Source: Acanthaster planci
Taxonomy: Eukaryota; Echinodermata; Asteroidea; Valvatida; Acanthasteridae
Length of the DNA stretch: 64,000 nucleotides
Direction of reading: 5' to 3'
NCBI RefSeq assembly: GCF_001949145.1
Contig: NW_019091555.1
Span: 249,425 to 313,424, forward strand
Shown: positions 1 through 10,900 of the stretch, piece by piece
How positions within the stretch are numbered: the first letter of the stretch is position 1
Layout of the letters: every line of letters begins with the position of its first letter
Notes under the pieces: model-generated
The model's input: the letters and a program-made list of their open reading frames with translations, nothing else
The model's database searches: none
Told to the model about the DNA's origin: nothing
Made by a program: the position numbers and the translations under genes

Positions 1-3000
1 GAGAGAGCACGTGCCTTGGTCCCCCGCAGCTAGGTAGACGATGGCGTGGAACTTGATGAAGAAATGGATTAACTCAATCTCTTTCATCTTGAATAGCTTC
101 ACCTCATCCCTGAGAGAAAATGGAGTGAGAAAGTCATATCATTAGCAAGCAAAGTAGAGCTAGGAGGAGCAGAACTGGAACATGATGTGCACAATATTGA
201 GCTCACTGAACATAAGAAAGAGGCAACGTTTTTAACTTTCTCAACTCGTAATCTGAACTATGAGTTTCTTCTTCACTATTTCCTGATTTCACGACGCGTC
301 TAAAGTAGGACTAAAGATGTGCAGCTTTGGCAAATGAAAATGCTTTTAGAAGTGTTTTACTGACTAATTAAAAGTACAACCTTCACAGAAGCCATGGAAT
401 GCAGGTCAATAATCTGCCTTTGAGGCTTTTTGTCCCTCGGAATGTGATAAGCAACAGCAGTGTCTGGATGTCCGGCCCAAGGCTGCAAATAACACTGTTA
501 TCTATGAATGTCAAGGACTTGTGCCCGTAACCCAGTTACGAAGAACAGTCAGGTTTTGTTAGACAGTTCCCACTGCAACACTAACATTCCATCACAACAT
601 GGAACAGTCCACTGTGGACATAGACTGTTCCGTGGCAGTGTTCCGAAGAGAATGCTGTGTTCCAATTGGAATGGCGGCCCGTTCTGAAATGAGAACAAGG
701 CGTTCCAAGTCGACCATTCTGAATTGTGATAAGCGCCTTATATGATGTGATCTTAGTACTATGTTGACGAATGCCATCAGGGTAAGAAATCAACCCAGCA
801 ACTCTTATGGTCTAATTAACGGACACTCTTGTGCAGGATGACCTAACTGCTACATTTCTCCATCAGGTCAATCTTCTCAGCACACCCAAAATGCTTGCGA
901 CTTTTTTACGTCCTTGAATCCTTCCTAGATTGCTGCTCACCTGTCCACCAGCTTGGAGAAGGTGGTCTGCAGGTTGGTGGCCGCAGCTGGGAAGGGATGC
1001 TTGACAGCGATGCTCCTGATGTAGTAGAAGGTCATGGCTAGCTGGTCGGCCTTGGAGGCTGCCACGATGGCCAGCTGGTTGTAGGGCTGGCCATTGGAGG
1101 GGACGAGGTGGGCAGCCTGAAGGTAGTAGCTCTCGGATTGGTTGGTCTCGTTGCGGTAGCGAGCTGGGGGGGGGGAGGGGAAGGTTGGGACAGAATGGTG
1201 ATGCTTATCAAAAAGTTTGCATGGGCAGTTGGAATACCGAAGAGGCTGGTCAAATCCAGAGCACTCACCTAAGTCTCCCAGATGGACAAGACAGTGCTGG
1301 CAGATGTACAGAACAGACGCAGTGGCGGGAATGGCCGCCTTGTGCTGGCCAGTGCTGGTGGCTGTGGTAGGCTCCGAGGCCATACCCAGGCGGGGCGCCC
1401 TGACGCAACAGGGAATGTCCAACTGGAAGGAACTGCACAACTCCTGGAGCAGCTACAGTCAAGAAGAGAGTAAGACATGTTATCTTCATTCTACCAACAA
1501 GCTGGCATCAATTTCATGAAGACCATATAACCACTGTGGAACCCTGGCAGCTGGTAGGCTTTTCAGAATGTGCCTAATGAAACAGGGTAGTCTGTGAAGA
1601 TCAGTACAAAGGCTATTGGACAAATCTGGTGAACGAGCACCTTTAACCGCATTCAGAGTTCCTGGCTCTGATCAATGTAAACTTTATACATTTAAAAGCC
1701 ACCAAGGGGCATTAAAAGATAATCTCAGGATTGGACGCTGAGCCATTTGCACTTGGGATACATGGAATTTTATGCAACTTGAATGTACAAATATAACAAA
1801 AAGGGGCCAAAGGTTTCCTACGATCCCCAACGATGGATTTTTGGAGGATTCAGGGAAAGGTTCCCCCTCAAACATGCTCAGGGGGGAAAAACAAAATAAG
1901 TAAGCCTTCAACGTTTCGACACATTCAAATCAGACGCTGCATTTTTGAACAAATAGGAACGTTTTTTTTGCTAACGTGAGAGTCCCAATTTTCATTTTCC
2001 GCAAAACCTTCCCTGTAAAATTTCAGAGCTCATGACAAGTTGTTTGACCAGTTTTGTGGACATTCTTGCCTCTAGAGCTTACAGTACCTGCAAGTAGAAA
2101 CCGCTACCACTGTCAAGGAAAAGGGTCAACATGGCTTGAACTTCACTGCGTTTGGGATTCTGTGACAAGAACAAAACAATCCTCATTATTCAAGCACACA
2201 GTTGCAACTCAAAAAGGTTTACAGCTAAAATGTAGGCCTATGTATGTTGACATCTCATTTAACCCTAACCCTACATAATACTACAAATTACTACTTGTAG
2301 TAAAATGTAGTAATCAGTGCTGCCGCTTGTAAGAGGACATGACCGTATTGTTCTCTGAAGCTATAAAATACAGTAGAAAAGACATTGTACCATACAGTGC
2401 TGTGGCACTATGAATGCATGGCTTTATTGTTCTCTGTACGAGTAACAATGGAAGTAACCTAGCCAGAAGTAGTAATCTGTAGTGCTAGGTCCTCCAGGCT
2501 CAGACTACTACTTAGTATTTTGTAGTACTGAGTACTGTAAGCCAAACAATATTGTTAGGGTTAATGTTTTTCAGCTGATTTTCTTTATGGCAGTGCATTG
2601 GTGGAGCTTGTAGAATCTTTATTTTACACCAACACTAAATAAACTAATTCCTCCTTTTCTGCAACAGGCTGTACACTGAAAAAAAATAATTGTCTTGGCC
2701 GAAAGCCGATTTTATGGTGGATCTTGGCATGTATTAACCAAAACTGGAGTAGTTTTCCTCAGCAGAGTTCTTCCTCAAAATATCATGGGATGTCTTTTGC
2801 AACACAGTGGATCTCTTTTGGCTTTTTTGCCAGATTAGAAGCCTTGTTGCTTCCAATGTTCACAGGCACGCTGATCCCAAACCGCATAAAACAATCATCA
2901 AACCTGGGCCCGTCATTCGTCGTGCTACCAAGACACAGCCATCTTCCGAACAATTAGTCTGACCCCATGCACCATGTACCATCCCATCACTTTGGACACA

Positions 3001-4079
3001 AAATGGTAACCTACATTACCTCATGAACAACCTCATGTCACACGTGTCTGTACACAGCTGTTATTTTGGCTTGACACAGGACAATGATATCCTGCCCAGT
3101 GATGGCCCACATCCATGTTCCCACCCTCCCCGTAACAAAAACCACTGACCGTTTTGTCTTTGGCTTTGCGCTGCAGGGCTGATATCTGGTTCTTGAAGGC
3201 ATGGTTCCACAGGTCCTGCTCCACTTTCTTGTCCAGGGCAAACTCCAGGTCTGTCACCAAGAGCTGTTGGTACAGCTCCCTCAGCTGCTGCCGAGTGACC
3301 CAAGGGTCACCGCGGCCTTCTAGAGGTGACAAAAAGAGGCGAAAGACAACAGAGGACAATAAGGTCCCTGATTGACAGAGGGTCCCCGATTGACAACTGT
3401 GTACAAAACATATGGGTGGTCTTCTAAAGTACAAACAAAAGAGGAACAATAGGGGGTCCCCAGTTGCAGGCAAATACATGAACACACTTGGGTGTGTGTG
3501 TGCGAGGGGTCGAGAAACTGGGGGAATGGGGAGGGGCAAGAGAAGACTCTGGGGGAGGCAACAAAATGTCCCCCTTGTCCCAACTAATTCTCCAACATGA
3601 ACATCAAGGGGCCACAGTATAACAAAATGAGTGAATTGTTGTATTCTATTAAAATTGACAGAAAGCTATCGTGTCCAGCCTCCCTGACTTGACAACTTCA
3701 TGTAAACAGCAGCAAGTTTGAAAAGGGGTCAAAGATCTAACAATGGCCTCTCACCTTGGGTACTGACCCCCTTTCCCGGCTAAAATCCTTTTTCAAACTT
3801 GTTAGTGTCAATGAAATTTGTGAAGGTCGAATGTGGAACTCTTTCCTTAAAAATAAAGTAGATTTTATTGTATCTGGTCTTGAGTATTCCTGACAGTTTG
3901 TAATACCGCATATTACCTGCTGAGTTGAGGGGCATTTTGAAGATTATGATCGTATTCACCGTTGATAATTCAAGTGAGTGTAATGATAAAACTTCAATTT
4001 CAGTGGCCTGTGAGATTTGATTTTTGTACACAATTCTCTCATCTTACCGATAATCTCAGCCTTGCGCTCATTTGCCTTC
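1..4079 (-). CDS. SMG7: SMG7 (EST1C) nonsense-mediated decay factor, 5' half, partial
   Basis: SMG7 reads phosphorylated UPF1 and hands nonsense mRNAs to decay enzymes in the cytoplasm. Exons in order of transcription: 4079-4048 (candidate), 3319-3150, 2159-2088, 1452-1269, 1163-941, 109-1 (cut by the window edge). All junctions are GT-AG and the phases match. The translation closely follows vertebrate SMG7: TRQQLRELYQQLLVTDLEF, KKVEQDLWNHAFKNQIS, NPKRSEVQ, ICQHCLVHLGDLARYRNET and LVPSNGQPYNQLAIVAAS. This is the N-terminal 14-3-3-like/TPR domain. The two phosphoserine-binding residues I recall from human SMG7 (K66 in HAFK, R163 in ARYR) are both kept. The 72-bp exon 2159-2088 is too short for simple ORF finding but completes the protein exactly. 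The C-terminal low-complexity part lies beyond base 1. The initiator ATG was not resolved. Confidence 0.93.
2259..2564. mobile_element. TTAACCCTAAC-ended element, 306 bp
   Basis: The left end is TTTAACCCTAACCC and the right end TGTTAGGGTTAATG, an inverted pair with TTAA at both outer ends. The interior is rich in GTAGTA/TACTAC. It lies in an SMG7 intron and belongs with the copies at 20442, 47817 and 53970. Confidence 0.5.
4048..4079 (-). CDS. SMG7: Candidate 32-bp microexon of SMG7
   Basis: On the minus strand a pyrimidine-rich tract ending in CAG is followed by 32 bases and a consensus donor GTAAGA. Read in phase with the next exon it gives KANERKAEII and then EGRGDPWVTRQQ. The RKAEII core resembles RQAEVL in the N-terminal helix of human SMG7 (recalled sequence). 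The frame demands an upstream exon ending in two bases of a codon, and I could not place that exon with confidence. Skipping this microexon would also be in frame with an alternative ATG near 7078, so it may be optional. Confidence 0.5.
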
Positions 4080-4144
4080 CTGTCAAGAAAATCGAGAAAG
4101 AAGTTACTTGGCAAATTTTCTGCTTAATGCAATTCATTAAACAA

Positions 4145-4392
4145 GGGTCATTCCAGAAATTAGGGGTCCATTTTTGTGTGTGTCCCTGTCACATCTGACA
4201 TATGAGTTTGTAAGTTCATAGAACACATTTTCTAATTTCCAAGAGTGACGAATTAATGCAAATTACCTGCCAAACAAATAGTAATAGTTTGAAATCAATT
4301 CTGGTGATATTCCGAGGTCAAATAACAAAGGTCAGATGTAACAGGGACACAAAAATATCACACTTTTGGACCCCTAATTTCTGGATTTACCC
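4145..4392. mobile_element. Inverted-repeat element GGGTCATTCCAG, 248 bp
   Basis: The left arm GGGTCATTCCAGAAATTAGG continues through GTCCCTGTCACATCTGAC. The right arm is its reverse complement with small indels and ends GGATTTACCC. Arms are about 50 bases each. No target duplication is evident. Confidence 0.65.
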
Positions 4393-4636
4393 ATAGGCAA
4401 GATCATGACACAATTTTTTCTTGCTGGAAACAGCAGTCATAATCTTCAGTATCCAAACCGGTGCTTTTGAAGTCTAGGTTCAAGTCCTCAATTCAGTCAT
4501 TTGCACGACTCTCATACGAGCCTATCAACAGGAAGCAGGAAATTGATTAGCATAGCCAGTTAACTCATGATTCATAAATGGCTCTTTTTCACTTATTCTG
4601 ACTGCTCATTTAAATAGTTGCACATGTCTATGCATG

Positions 4637-4861
4637 TTTTCAAGATGTATTTTTGCGTTGGGGNNNNNNNNNNNNNNNNNNNNNNNNNNNNNNNNNNNNN
4701 NNNNNNNNNNNNNNNNNNNNNNNNNNNNNNNNNNNNNNNNNNNNNNNNNNNNNNAGATGTCTTAACCACTCGACCACCGAGCTTGCCGGGGTCGGCTGGT
4801 TGGTCGCAGTCACATGAAGCAGCCAGTACTGCGAACTATTTTCAAGATGTATTTCTGCATG
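4637..4861 (-). mobile_element. tRNA-headed SINE remnant around an N-gap
   Basis: On the minus strand GGTGGTCGAGTGGTTAAGAC resembles a tRNA A-box of the Ser/Leu type. TTTTCAAGATGTATTTYTGC occurs on both sides (4637-4656 and 4839-4858) and looks like the target-site duplication. The middle is lost in the gap. Confidence 0.5.
4664..4754. other. Assembly gap, 91 N, in SMG7 5' region
   Basis: The gap falls within a SINE insertion: the sequence right of it reads as the A-box half of a tRNA-like head. Confidence 0.95.
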
Positions 4862-5069
4862 TTGAGTGAGAGATTACTACTGTGTAAATCTATTGGTATT
4901 ACATGCGCAGCCCTGCATGCGACAAGCGATGGCCTTGTGGCCTAACCCCTTGACGACAGGAATTTTTTTCCGAAAGCCGACTCCAAGAATTCAAGCCTCG
5001 CTTGGCCACGAAGGCCACCTGCCAAACCGCAAATTCTCGGTCTGTGGCCCTGTGTGCTCTGCACGCTTT

Positions 5070-6045
5070 GAATTACACAGGGCTCCATGTATATGTTGGA
5101 CACAATTGGCCGATCTGCTCGATCGTGCAATCGCTCTGAGTGATTGGCCAATCCTGCACGAAATCTCCAACTTTCCTTTCCTTTTTTGATACAATCTTTC
5201 ACAACCTTCAAGAAAATGCGATTGGCTGATGGCAGATTCATTGACAAAGTCATGCACTAAGATCATCTGACGATGCAGAGATCTAGCCATCTTTGTTATA
5301 GAACAATCCAGAGCAACTACATGTACATGCAGTAAGAAAAAATAAAGATTCAAGGTCAACCCTGCAAATAAATGAAAGGGCAAACAATCATATTCTGTCT
5401 TCTTTCTACACATACACATACATGTGTAGTTCTCTTGTATAACATCAAAAGTTCCATGTCTTTGTCTTGATGATATAAGGTTTTTCAGTGAGGGAATAAC
5501 CTCAAGAATGAAAAGGTCAATATTTTGGCAGTCAAACGAACCTAACTGCCATCTAGGCTGAGAGTTTTTTGCAAATATATTCCATAGACAATTTTGAATC
5601 AGCTGCGCACTAAACGCAGTATAAAGCCTACTATGTGGTTTGAAGTCTTTAGGTGTGTATACCCACACAGACTTGGCATGCCACGAATTTACATGTACAG
5701 TTGGTGTATGATTTTTACAAGCCTCCTTTTCCAGTCATCACCGTGAACTTAAAACTTTTTTTTTATTTTTGAGCAGCTGATGAATAATTAGAATGATCCC
5801 TGGACCCCATGATACATCAATACATCTGGAACTGTATATGTTGGGCGTGATCGGCTGATCTGCGCGATTACCCAATTGCTCTGTGCGATTGGCCGACCTT
5901 GTATAAAATCTCCAACTTCACTTTCCATTTCTGAAACAACTTTCACAATTGCAAATTGGAAAGGAATGGTGATTGGCTGATGGTGCAACTGTTGACAAAT
6001 CATGACATGCATAAGATTCACTGAGCAAAGATCATGTGACTGCAC
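5070..6045. repeat. Two copies of a ~220-bp dispersed repeat
   Basis: Copies at 5070-5285 and 5815-6045 share in order CTGTATATGTTGG-like, CGATCTGC/CGCGATT, AATCTCCAACTT, TTTCACAA, GATTGGCTGATGG and AAGATCATGTGACTGCA-like blocks. They are diverged and in direct orientation. Confidence 0.55.
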
Positions 6046-6226
6046 AGGTCGTCTAACCCACCTGACATATGAAGATGGTGCAGCACGAGTAAAATTATTA
6101 AAAAATGATCCACAAATGTCAGGTTCAGTCCTCTTTGAAAGTGGGGATTTATCTCACTTTAATTTTATTGAATCCAAGACTGCTATGACTTGAGTAAAAA
6201 AGTATTTTCAAGATGAAGGCCGTGTT

Positions 6227-6361
6227 TGTTTCACATGGATCTAAATCATGATCAGTGATCCGTTGTTGGTTTACAGACACCAAAACTTGCCCAATGAATG
6301 GATGTATACCAGCGTTAGGATCACTTATCGAGATCCAGATCCGTGTAAAACAAACAGGCCT
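6227..6361. mobile_element. Short inverted-repeat element, 135 bp
   Basis: The left end AGGCCGTGTTTGTTTCACAT and the right end (reverse complement AGGCCTGTTTGTTTTACACG) form arms that continue through GGATC to the centre. It would fold into a hairpin. No coding content is present. Confidence 0.5.
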
Positions 6362-7259
6362 GGGTAGGGACATAGACTAGAACTTTCGCTTCAAAATGGG
6401 TCCACCTCTCCATGTCCCAGGTCACTTGCATGCATAAATTCCAAACATGGCCTCGGTGGGCACAGAGTACTGTGTGAAAACGTGATCCAGAACTGTCAAG
6501 ATCACTGAATTGTAAAACGGGAAGCAACATTTAATTAGGCCTATGCCTAACATCATCTAGGCCTGCATGTTAAAACTGACGTCAGTCAAGCCATTGGATT
6601 GGATGAGTAGCAGAATACAACAATGCTAGTATTTATAAGGATTTTTATGAACAACACTGACGTCTCCTTGAAAGTACATGTACTGCACGATTCACCCAGA
6701 CTACAAACAAAAAGAGGGAAAGAGGTCCATATATGGACCACGCTTGATGCCCCTGTGTACGACTCAATGATGTGTTTTCTAAGTAGGCCTACTAGGCCTA
6801 ACTAACACAGTAGCCTAAGATAAGAATATATGCTTCAGAATTTTCTCAGCTAGGCCTAAATTTCACTTGCTTTGGACATGTTGTTACTTTCTGTAGTCTG
6901 TCATCGCTGTTATAACATTTCAAGGGAAAATCCGTGTTGTCCGTATACGGAACTCTTTCCCAAAAAGAGAATTGGCGTCCCCTCTCCAACTCCTACTAAT
7001 CTTACTTGCCCCGCCCATTATGAGTAAAATTAAAAGTTCGCGACCATCGCTTGCTTACGTTGTCTGACTGTCATGACTGCTGGTGCACCATGGAATGCAA
7101 AAATAACCTGACATTTTCCGTCATTTCTCCCCTTGTCTCTCCGTATATTCCCTCGCTAAAACCACAGTATGGGGTAACAACCGCCTAAACAACAATGACA
7201 ACAAAAAATTACCGTAGTAGCTGCTCACAAAACATCACATTTCAGGTCGTAAATTCTGT

Positions 7260-7330
7260 AGTTTCGCCGCTACATCGACGTCTCATCGTCCGCCATGTTT
7301 CTGTGAACTCCCGGCTCCCGGAAGTTCACA
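7260..7330 (-). promoter_or_regulatory. SMG7: Probable SMG7 promoter / transcription start region
   Basis: An ETS-type site CCGGAAGT lies at 7318-7325 and a YY1-like AACATGGCGGAC (minus strand) at about 7288-7299. This pair is typical of TATA-less housekeeping promoters. The ATG inside the YY1-like motif opens a reading frame of only eight codons (MADDETSM), so it is more likely 5' UTR than the SMG7 start, unless a weak GTCGAT donor is used. XPR1 starts 650 bp away on the other strand, so the two genes may share a bidirectional promoter. Confidence 0.45.
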
Positions 7331-7973
7331 ATTTATGCAAATTGTTTTCTATTTCACTTGAAGGAAAATTTCACCTGAAGGGAATCTTCAAATGACCTGA
7401 ATTAAAAGCGTGGCAAGTTTTGTTGTCAAAATGAAGTACTTCCTGGTTTCTTTTACCAACAGAAAGTGTCGAGAATTGATCTTTCATAACTTTAGGGTCA
7501 AGTTTTATTTCCCGCATAGACCTTGAAAAAGGTCAAAGGTTATTTGAATACACGATTGCACATAACCATCAAACGACGAAGACCGAGCCAGCGACACATC
7601 TTATAATTTGGGTGTTAAAATGAACAGTGTGAAGACTTGAACTTTGCTGAAAAACACACAGGGACTCTTTTTTGTCATTCCAGATGGCCCGATCTTCTTT
7701 GGTATGTGTGATTTTTGGTACGTGAAACCATGAAGGAATAACACTCCGACCAGCTGACTGTGCTGCTGCGCGGCTTCAAGAGCCCTACGGATCTTTGTAT
7801 GCAAATGCATTGTATTCACACACACTTTGCGGGCGAACAGCTGATTTCTGCCAATCCGTACGGTGCTGTGTCTCTTCCCGTCCAGCTCGGCTAGCTGGGC
7901 AGTGTCAGCTCTCCTGGGCCTGGTTTGGACGGTTCCCGGACTTGCATGAGCATTTCTCATCGCGGCACCGATT

Positions 7974-10900
7974 ATGAGGTTTTCTGAGCATTTGGGTGCC
8001 CACATCACGCCAGAATGGCGCAAACAGTACATTAGATATGAGGTGAGTGCACTCTTGTTCTAGCAATAGCGCAACAGAATTTGCAGACACGCCATTTTTA
8101 TTCTTCATTTCTTTTGAATGTTTAATGATAAGTTGTTTCTTAAATTTGACATGTTTGAGAGTCTAACATGCTAGACTTTGATGCAGTTTCTCTGTTTTTT
8201 GGTACTAGGGGCCTATTTATCTTTTCCTCGCAGTGATATTGTTACGCCCCAACTAATTATAGCATGCAGTCCCAACTATAGTTGGGCCCGTCCCAACTAG
8301 AGTGCTACAGTTGGGCCGGCTCAACTAGCAGAGAGGTCCTGTGTGCATGATGTGCCCAGCATGTGCCAAAGTCATATTGTTAACAAATGTCTTGTCATTG
8401 GTCATAGGGCTAGATAAACAGATGAAGTGCCACATTTTAGATGGTTTGTGTCAAGTGTGAGACACATCGACTTATAATGTTGAGACATTTCCCACAGACT
8501 TAGGTCAACAATAGTTGGGCCTGCCCAACTGCAGCACTACAATTGGGACTGTCCCAACTATAGTTGGGACTTATGCTATAGTTGGGGTGTAACAATATTA
8601 AATATGACGGAAAAATGTTGCATCCTGACTCCACTTCAGCAGTTGTGTACAAAGTCTATTGGGAGTGAAGACAGTTTTCTAACTATTTCCCAACAACTTT
8701 GGGAAATTTTTCTCAGTCCAGAATTCGTGTCTTTCCAGCATTTCTGTAATTATTGACTTTATTGAGATGATGAGAAAAGTGGAGTCAGGATGCAACATTT
8801 TTTCCAATATGAAACCTGCAGGCACAAAATGAGCATGATGAGCTTGATCCAATGGACCATTTTTAACATGTTGAATGTGGGCACGATCGGTTGGTCAGTT
8901 GTCCTGCACTGTCTGACTGTTGGTTGATCTTGGGTGAGATCTGTTGGTCCTGTCACCACAAGCCAATCTCTTTGACTTTGTATTAGGCTGTATGGATGAG
9001 ACATGGAGGTAGAAGAGTATTTGAAAAGGGAAATAAAAGTACATACATGTACTTTGAGGTTTTGCACAGGATTGACCAATAGTAGAGCACAGTCGTCGAT
9101 ATCGATCAGCCACATGGATAAATGCACTATATTGGTAATATTTGAGGTTTTAGATTGGATTCAACAGGATGATTTTTTCATCGGTCTGAAAAATTCAATT
9201 TTATATTGATCATACTTGAGGTTTTAGATTGGATTCAACATGATGATTTTTTCATGGGTCTGAAAAGTCCAGTTCTACCTTGACAATTTTGTGGTGGAGA
9301 GTACGTATTTGAGATTTTAGATTGCATTTCAACAAGATTGATTGAAAATGATTTTTCATCAGTCTGAACAGAGTGATAGCTACACCGGTCGGTGCCGGTC
9401 AGGGATTCCACAACAGCATTCTATTGTCCGGCACTAAGCTTGATGAAACAACCCACCGACTGGCACAAAAATCCTTAAAAATCCCAGAAAAAAATCAGTC
9501 ACTATTACCTGTAAGGATTTTAAAATCTGAACTCTTGACCAATGTGGAAAGAAAAACTCCTTGACAAAGCAATCTAGAGCCCCCTTAAGCGGCCCCTGGG
9601 CCCCCTTTTTCACATTTTTTATTGCACTAAAGCATCAACTACTCTATAGTATTAGTCCTAATAACCGTAATTGGGATGACTTTGTTATGTCCCATCTATA
9701 GCATCAGTCCCAACTACAGTTTAGACCATCCCAACGACTGTATAGTGTTTGGGCAGGCCCAGTGACAGTACAGAGGTCAAGTGTGTGCATGTGCCGAAGT
9801 CATTTTATTTATATCAACAAATTGTGCTTGCAGAAACAAGCTTTTATTTATGTCATGCATGTAGATGAAGTGCCATATTTATCAGTGAATTGTGTCAGGT
9901 GTCAGCTGCATAAACCTGGAGGAGGCTGAAAATTTTTCTATTGAAATTTGCTAACAAGTGTTGGGCCAGCCCAACTGCAGCACTGTACCAGCGGTAGGGA
10001 CTGTCCCAACAATAGTTAGGACAGATGCTGTAGTTAGGGCATAACATATCCAGCATTAGTGCCGCAGTTTGGCTCAACTCGCAGTAATCACCAATTTTTT
10101 GGTGAAAATCTCTTCAGTGTTTGTGGAGTTTCACCCTCCCCCAGCAGAAAGTATGAAAAACTCATTGCCACCGCCTCACCCGTGAAGCGCAGGTGAAAAT
10201 AATGCTAGCAGCATGCAGTCACTGTTGATACGTTCAAGGAAGGATTGAAAAGACAACCCAGCACCTCGCTGATGTTCGGCCTTGTCTCCGGACATTGCCC
10301 CATTCCTGGATCCATGCAACAGATAAAAACCACGAGCAAACAAACACATCCCCTGAGCATGAGGTGATACATGTGGTTACAACAAATACACCACAATCAG
10401 AGATGCATCCCCTTAGAATGGGATGATTGCTGGCAGACTATCAGAGATTACAGCGATTAACTAATACTGTTACATGTACATGCACAGTAGGTCCACTCAT
10501 GTAGCACATGGTGTGATGCCCACCTGCATACTACATGGACACATACATGTATGTACGGTACATGATCATACGTTTTATACATGTCACTGATACAGTTTAT
10601 CGTAGTAGCCAAATTGCACCACTGAACTTTGGGACTGCACCAACTACAGTTGGGACTGATGCTCTAGTTGGGTCATACCAACCACACATAAGATTCCGTT
10701 TTTAAGTCCAAGAAAATGATTATCTTACGCCCAACTGTGGCAGTGGTCCCAACTGTATTTCTGCCAGGTCCAGCTGTCATGGCTGTAGATTGGAAAACAC
10801 GATGCATATGTACTGTAGCAAAATGCAGCCATTTCGAGGATCCCAATTTGCCTAAATTTCATGGAATGCAAGACTGGGACCTATTCAAGCGTTAAGTCGT

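Larger units (their letters stand above)
4080..7260. other. 5' intron region of SMG7, repeat-rich
   Basis: I see no convincing coding exon here. The stretch holds a 248-bp inverted-repeat element (4145-4392), a SINE remnant broken by a 91-base N-gap (4637-4861), two copies of a ~220-bp dispersed repeat (5070-5285 and 5815-6045) and a 135-bp hairpin element (6227-6361). The upstream SMG7 exon or exons must lie in it or at its right end. Confidence 0.6.

Noticed and set aside
937-1440. 167-codon minus ORF as one continuous exon
   Set aside because: It runs through an intron. The real SMG7 exons are 941-1163 and 1269-1452 with good splice sites.
7601-8032. 143-codon minus ORF over the XPR1 start
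   Set aside because: It is antisense to XPR1 exon 1 and has no recognisable protein similarity or splice context.
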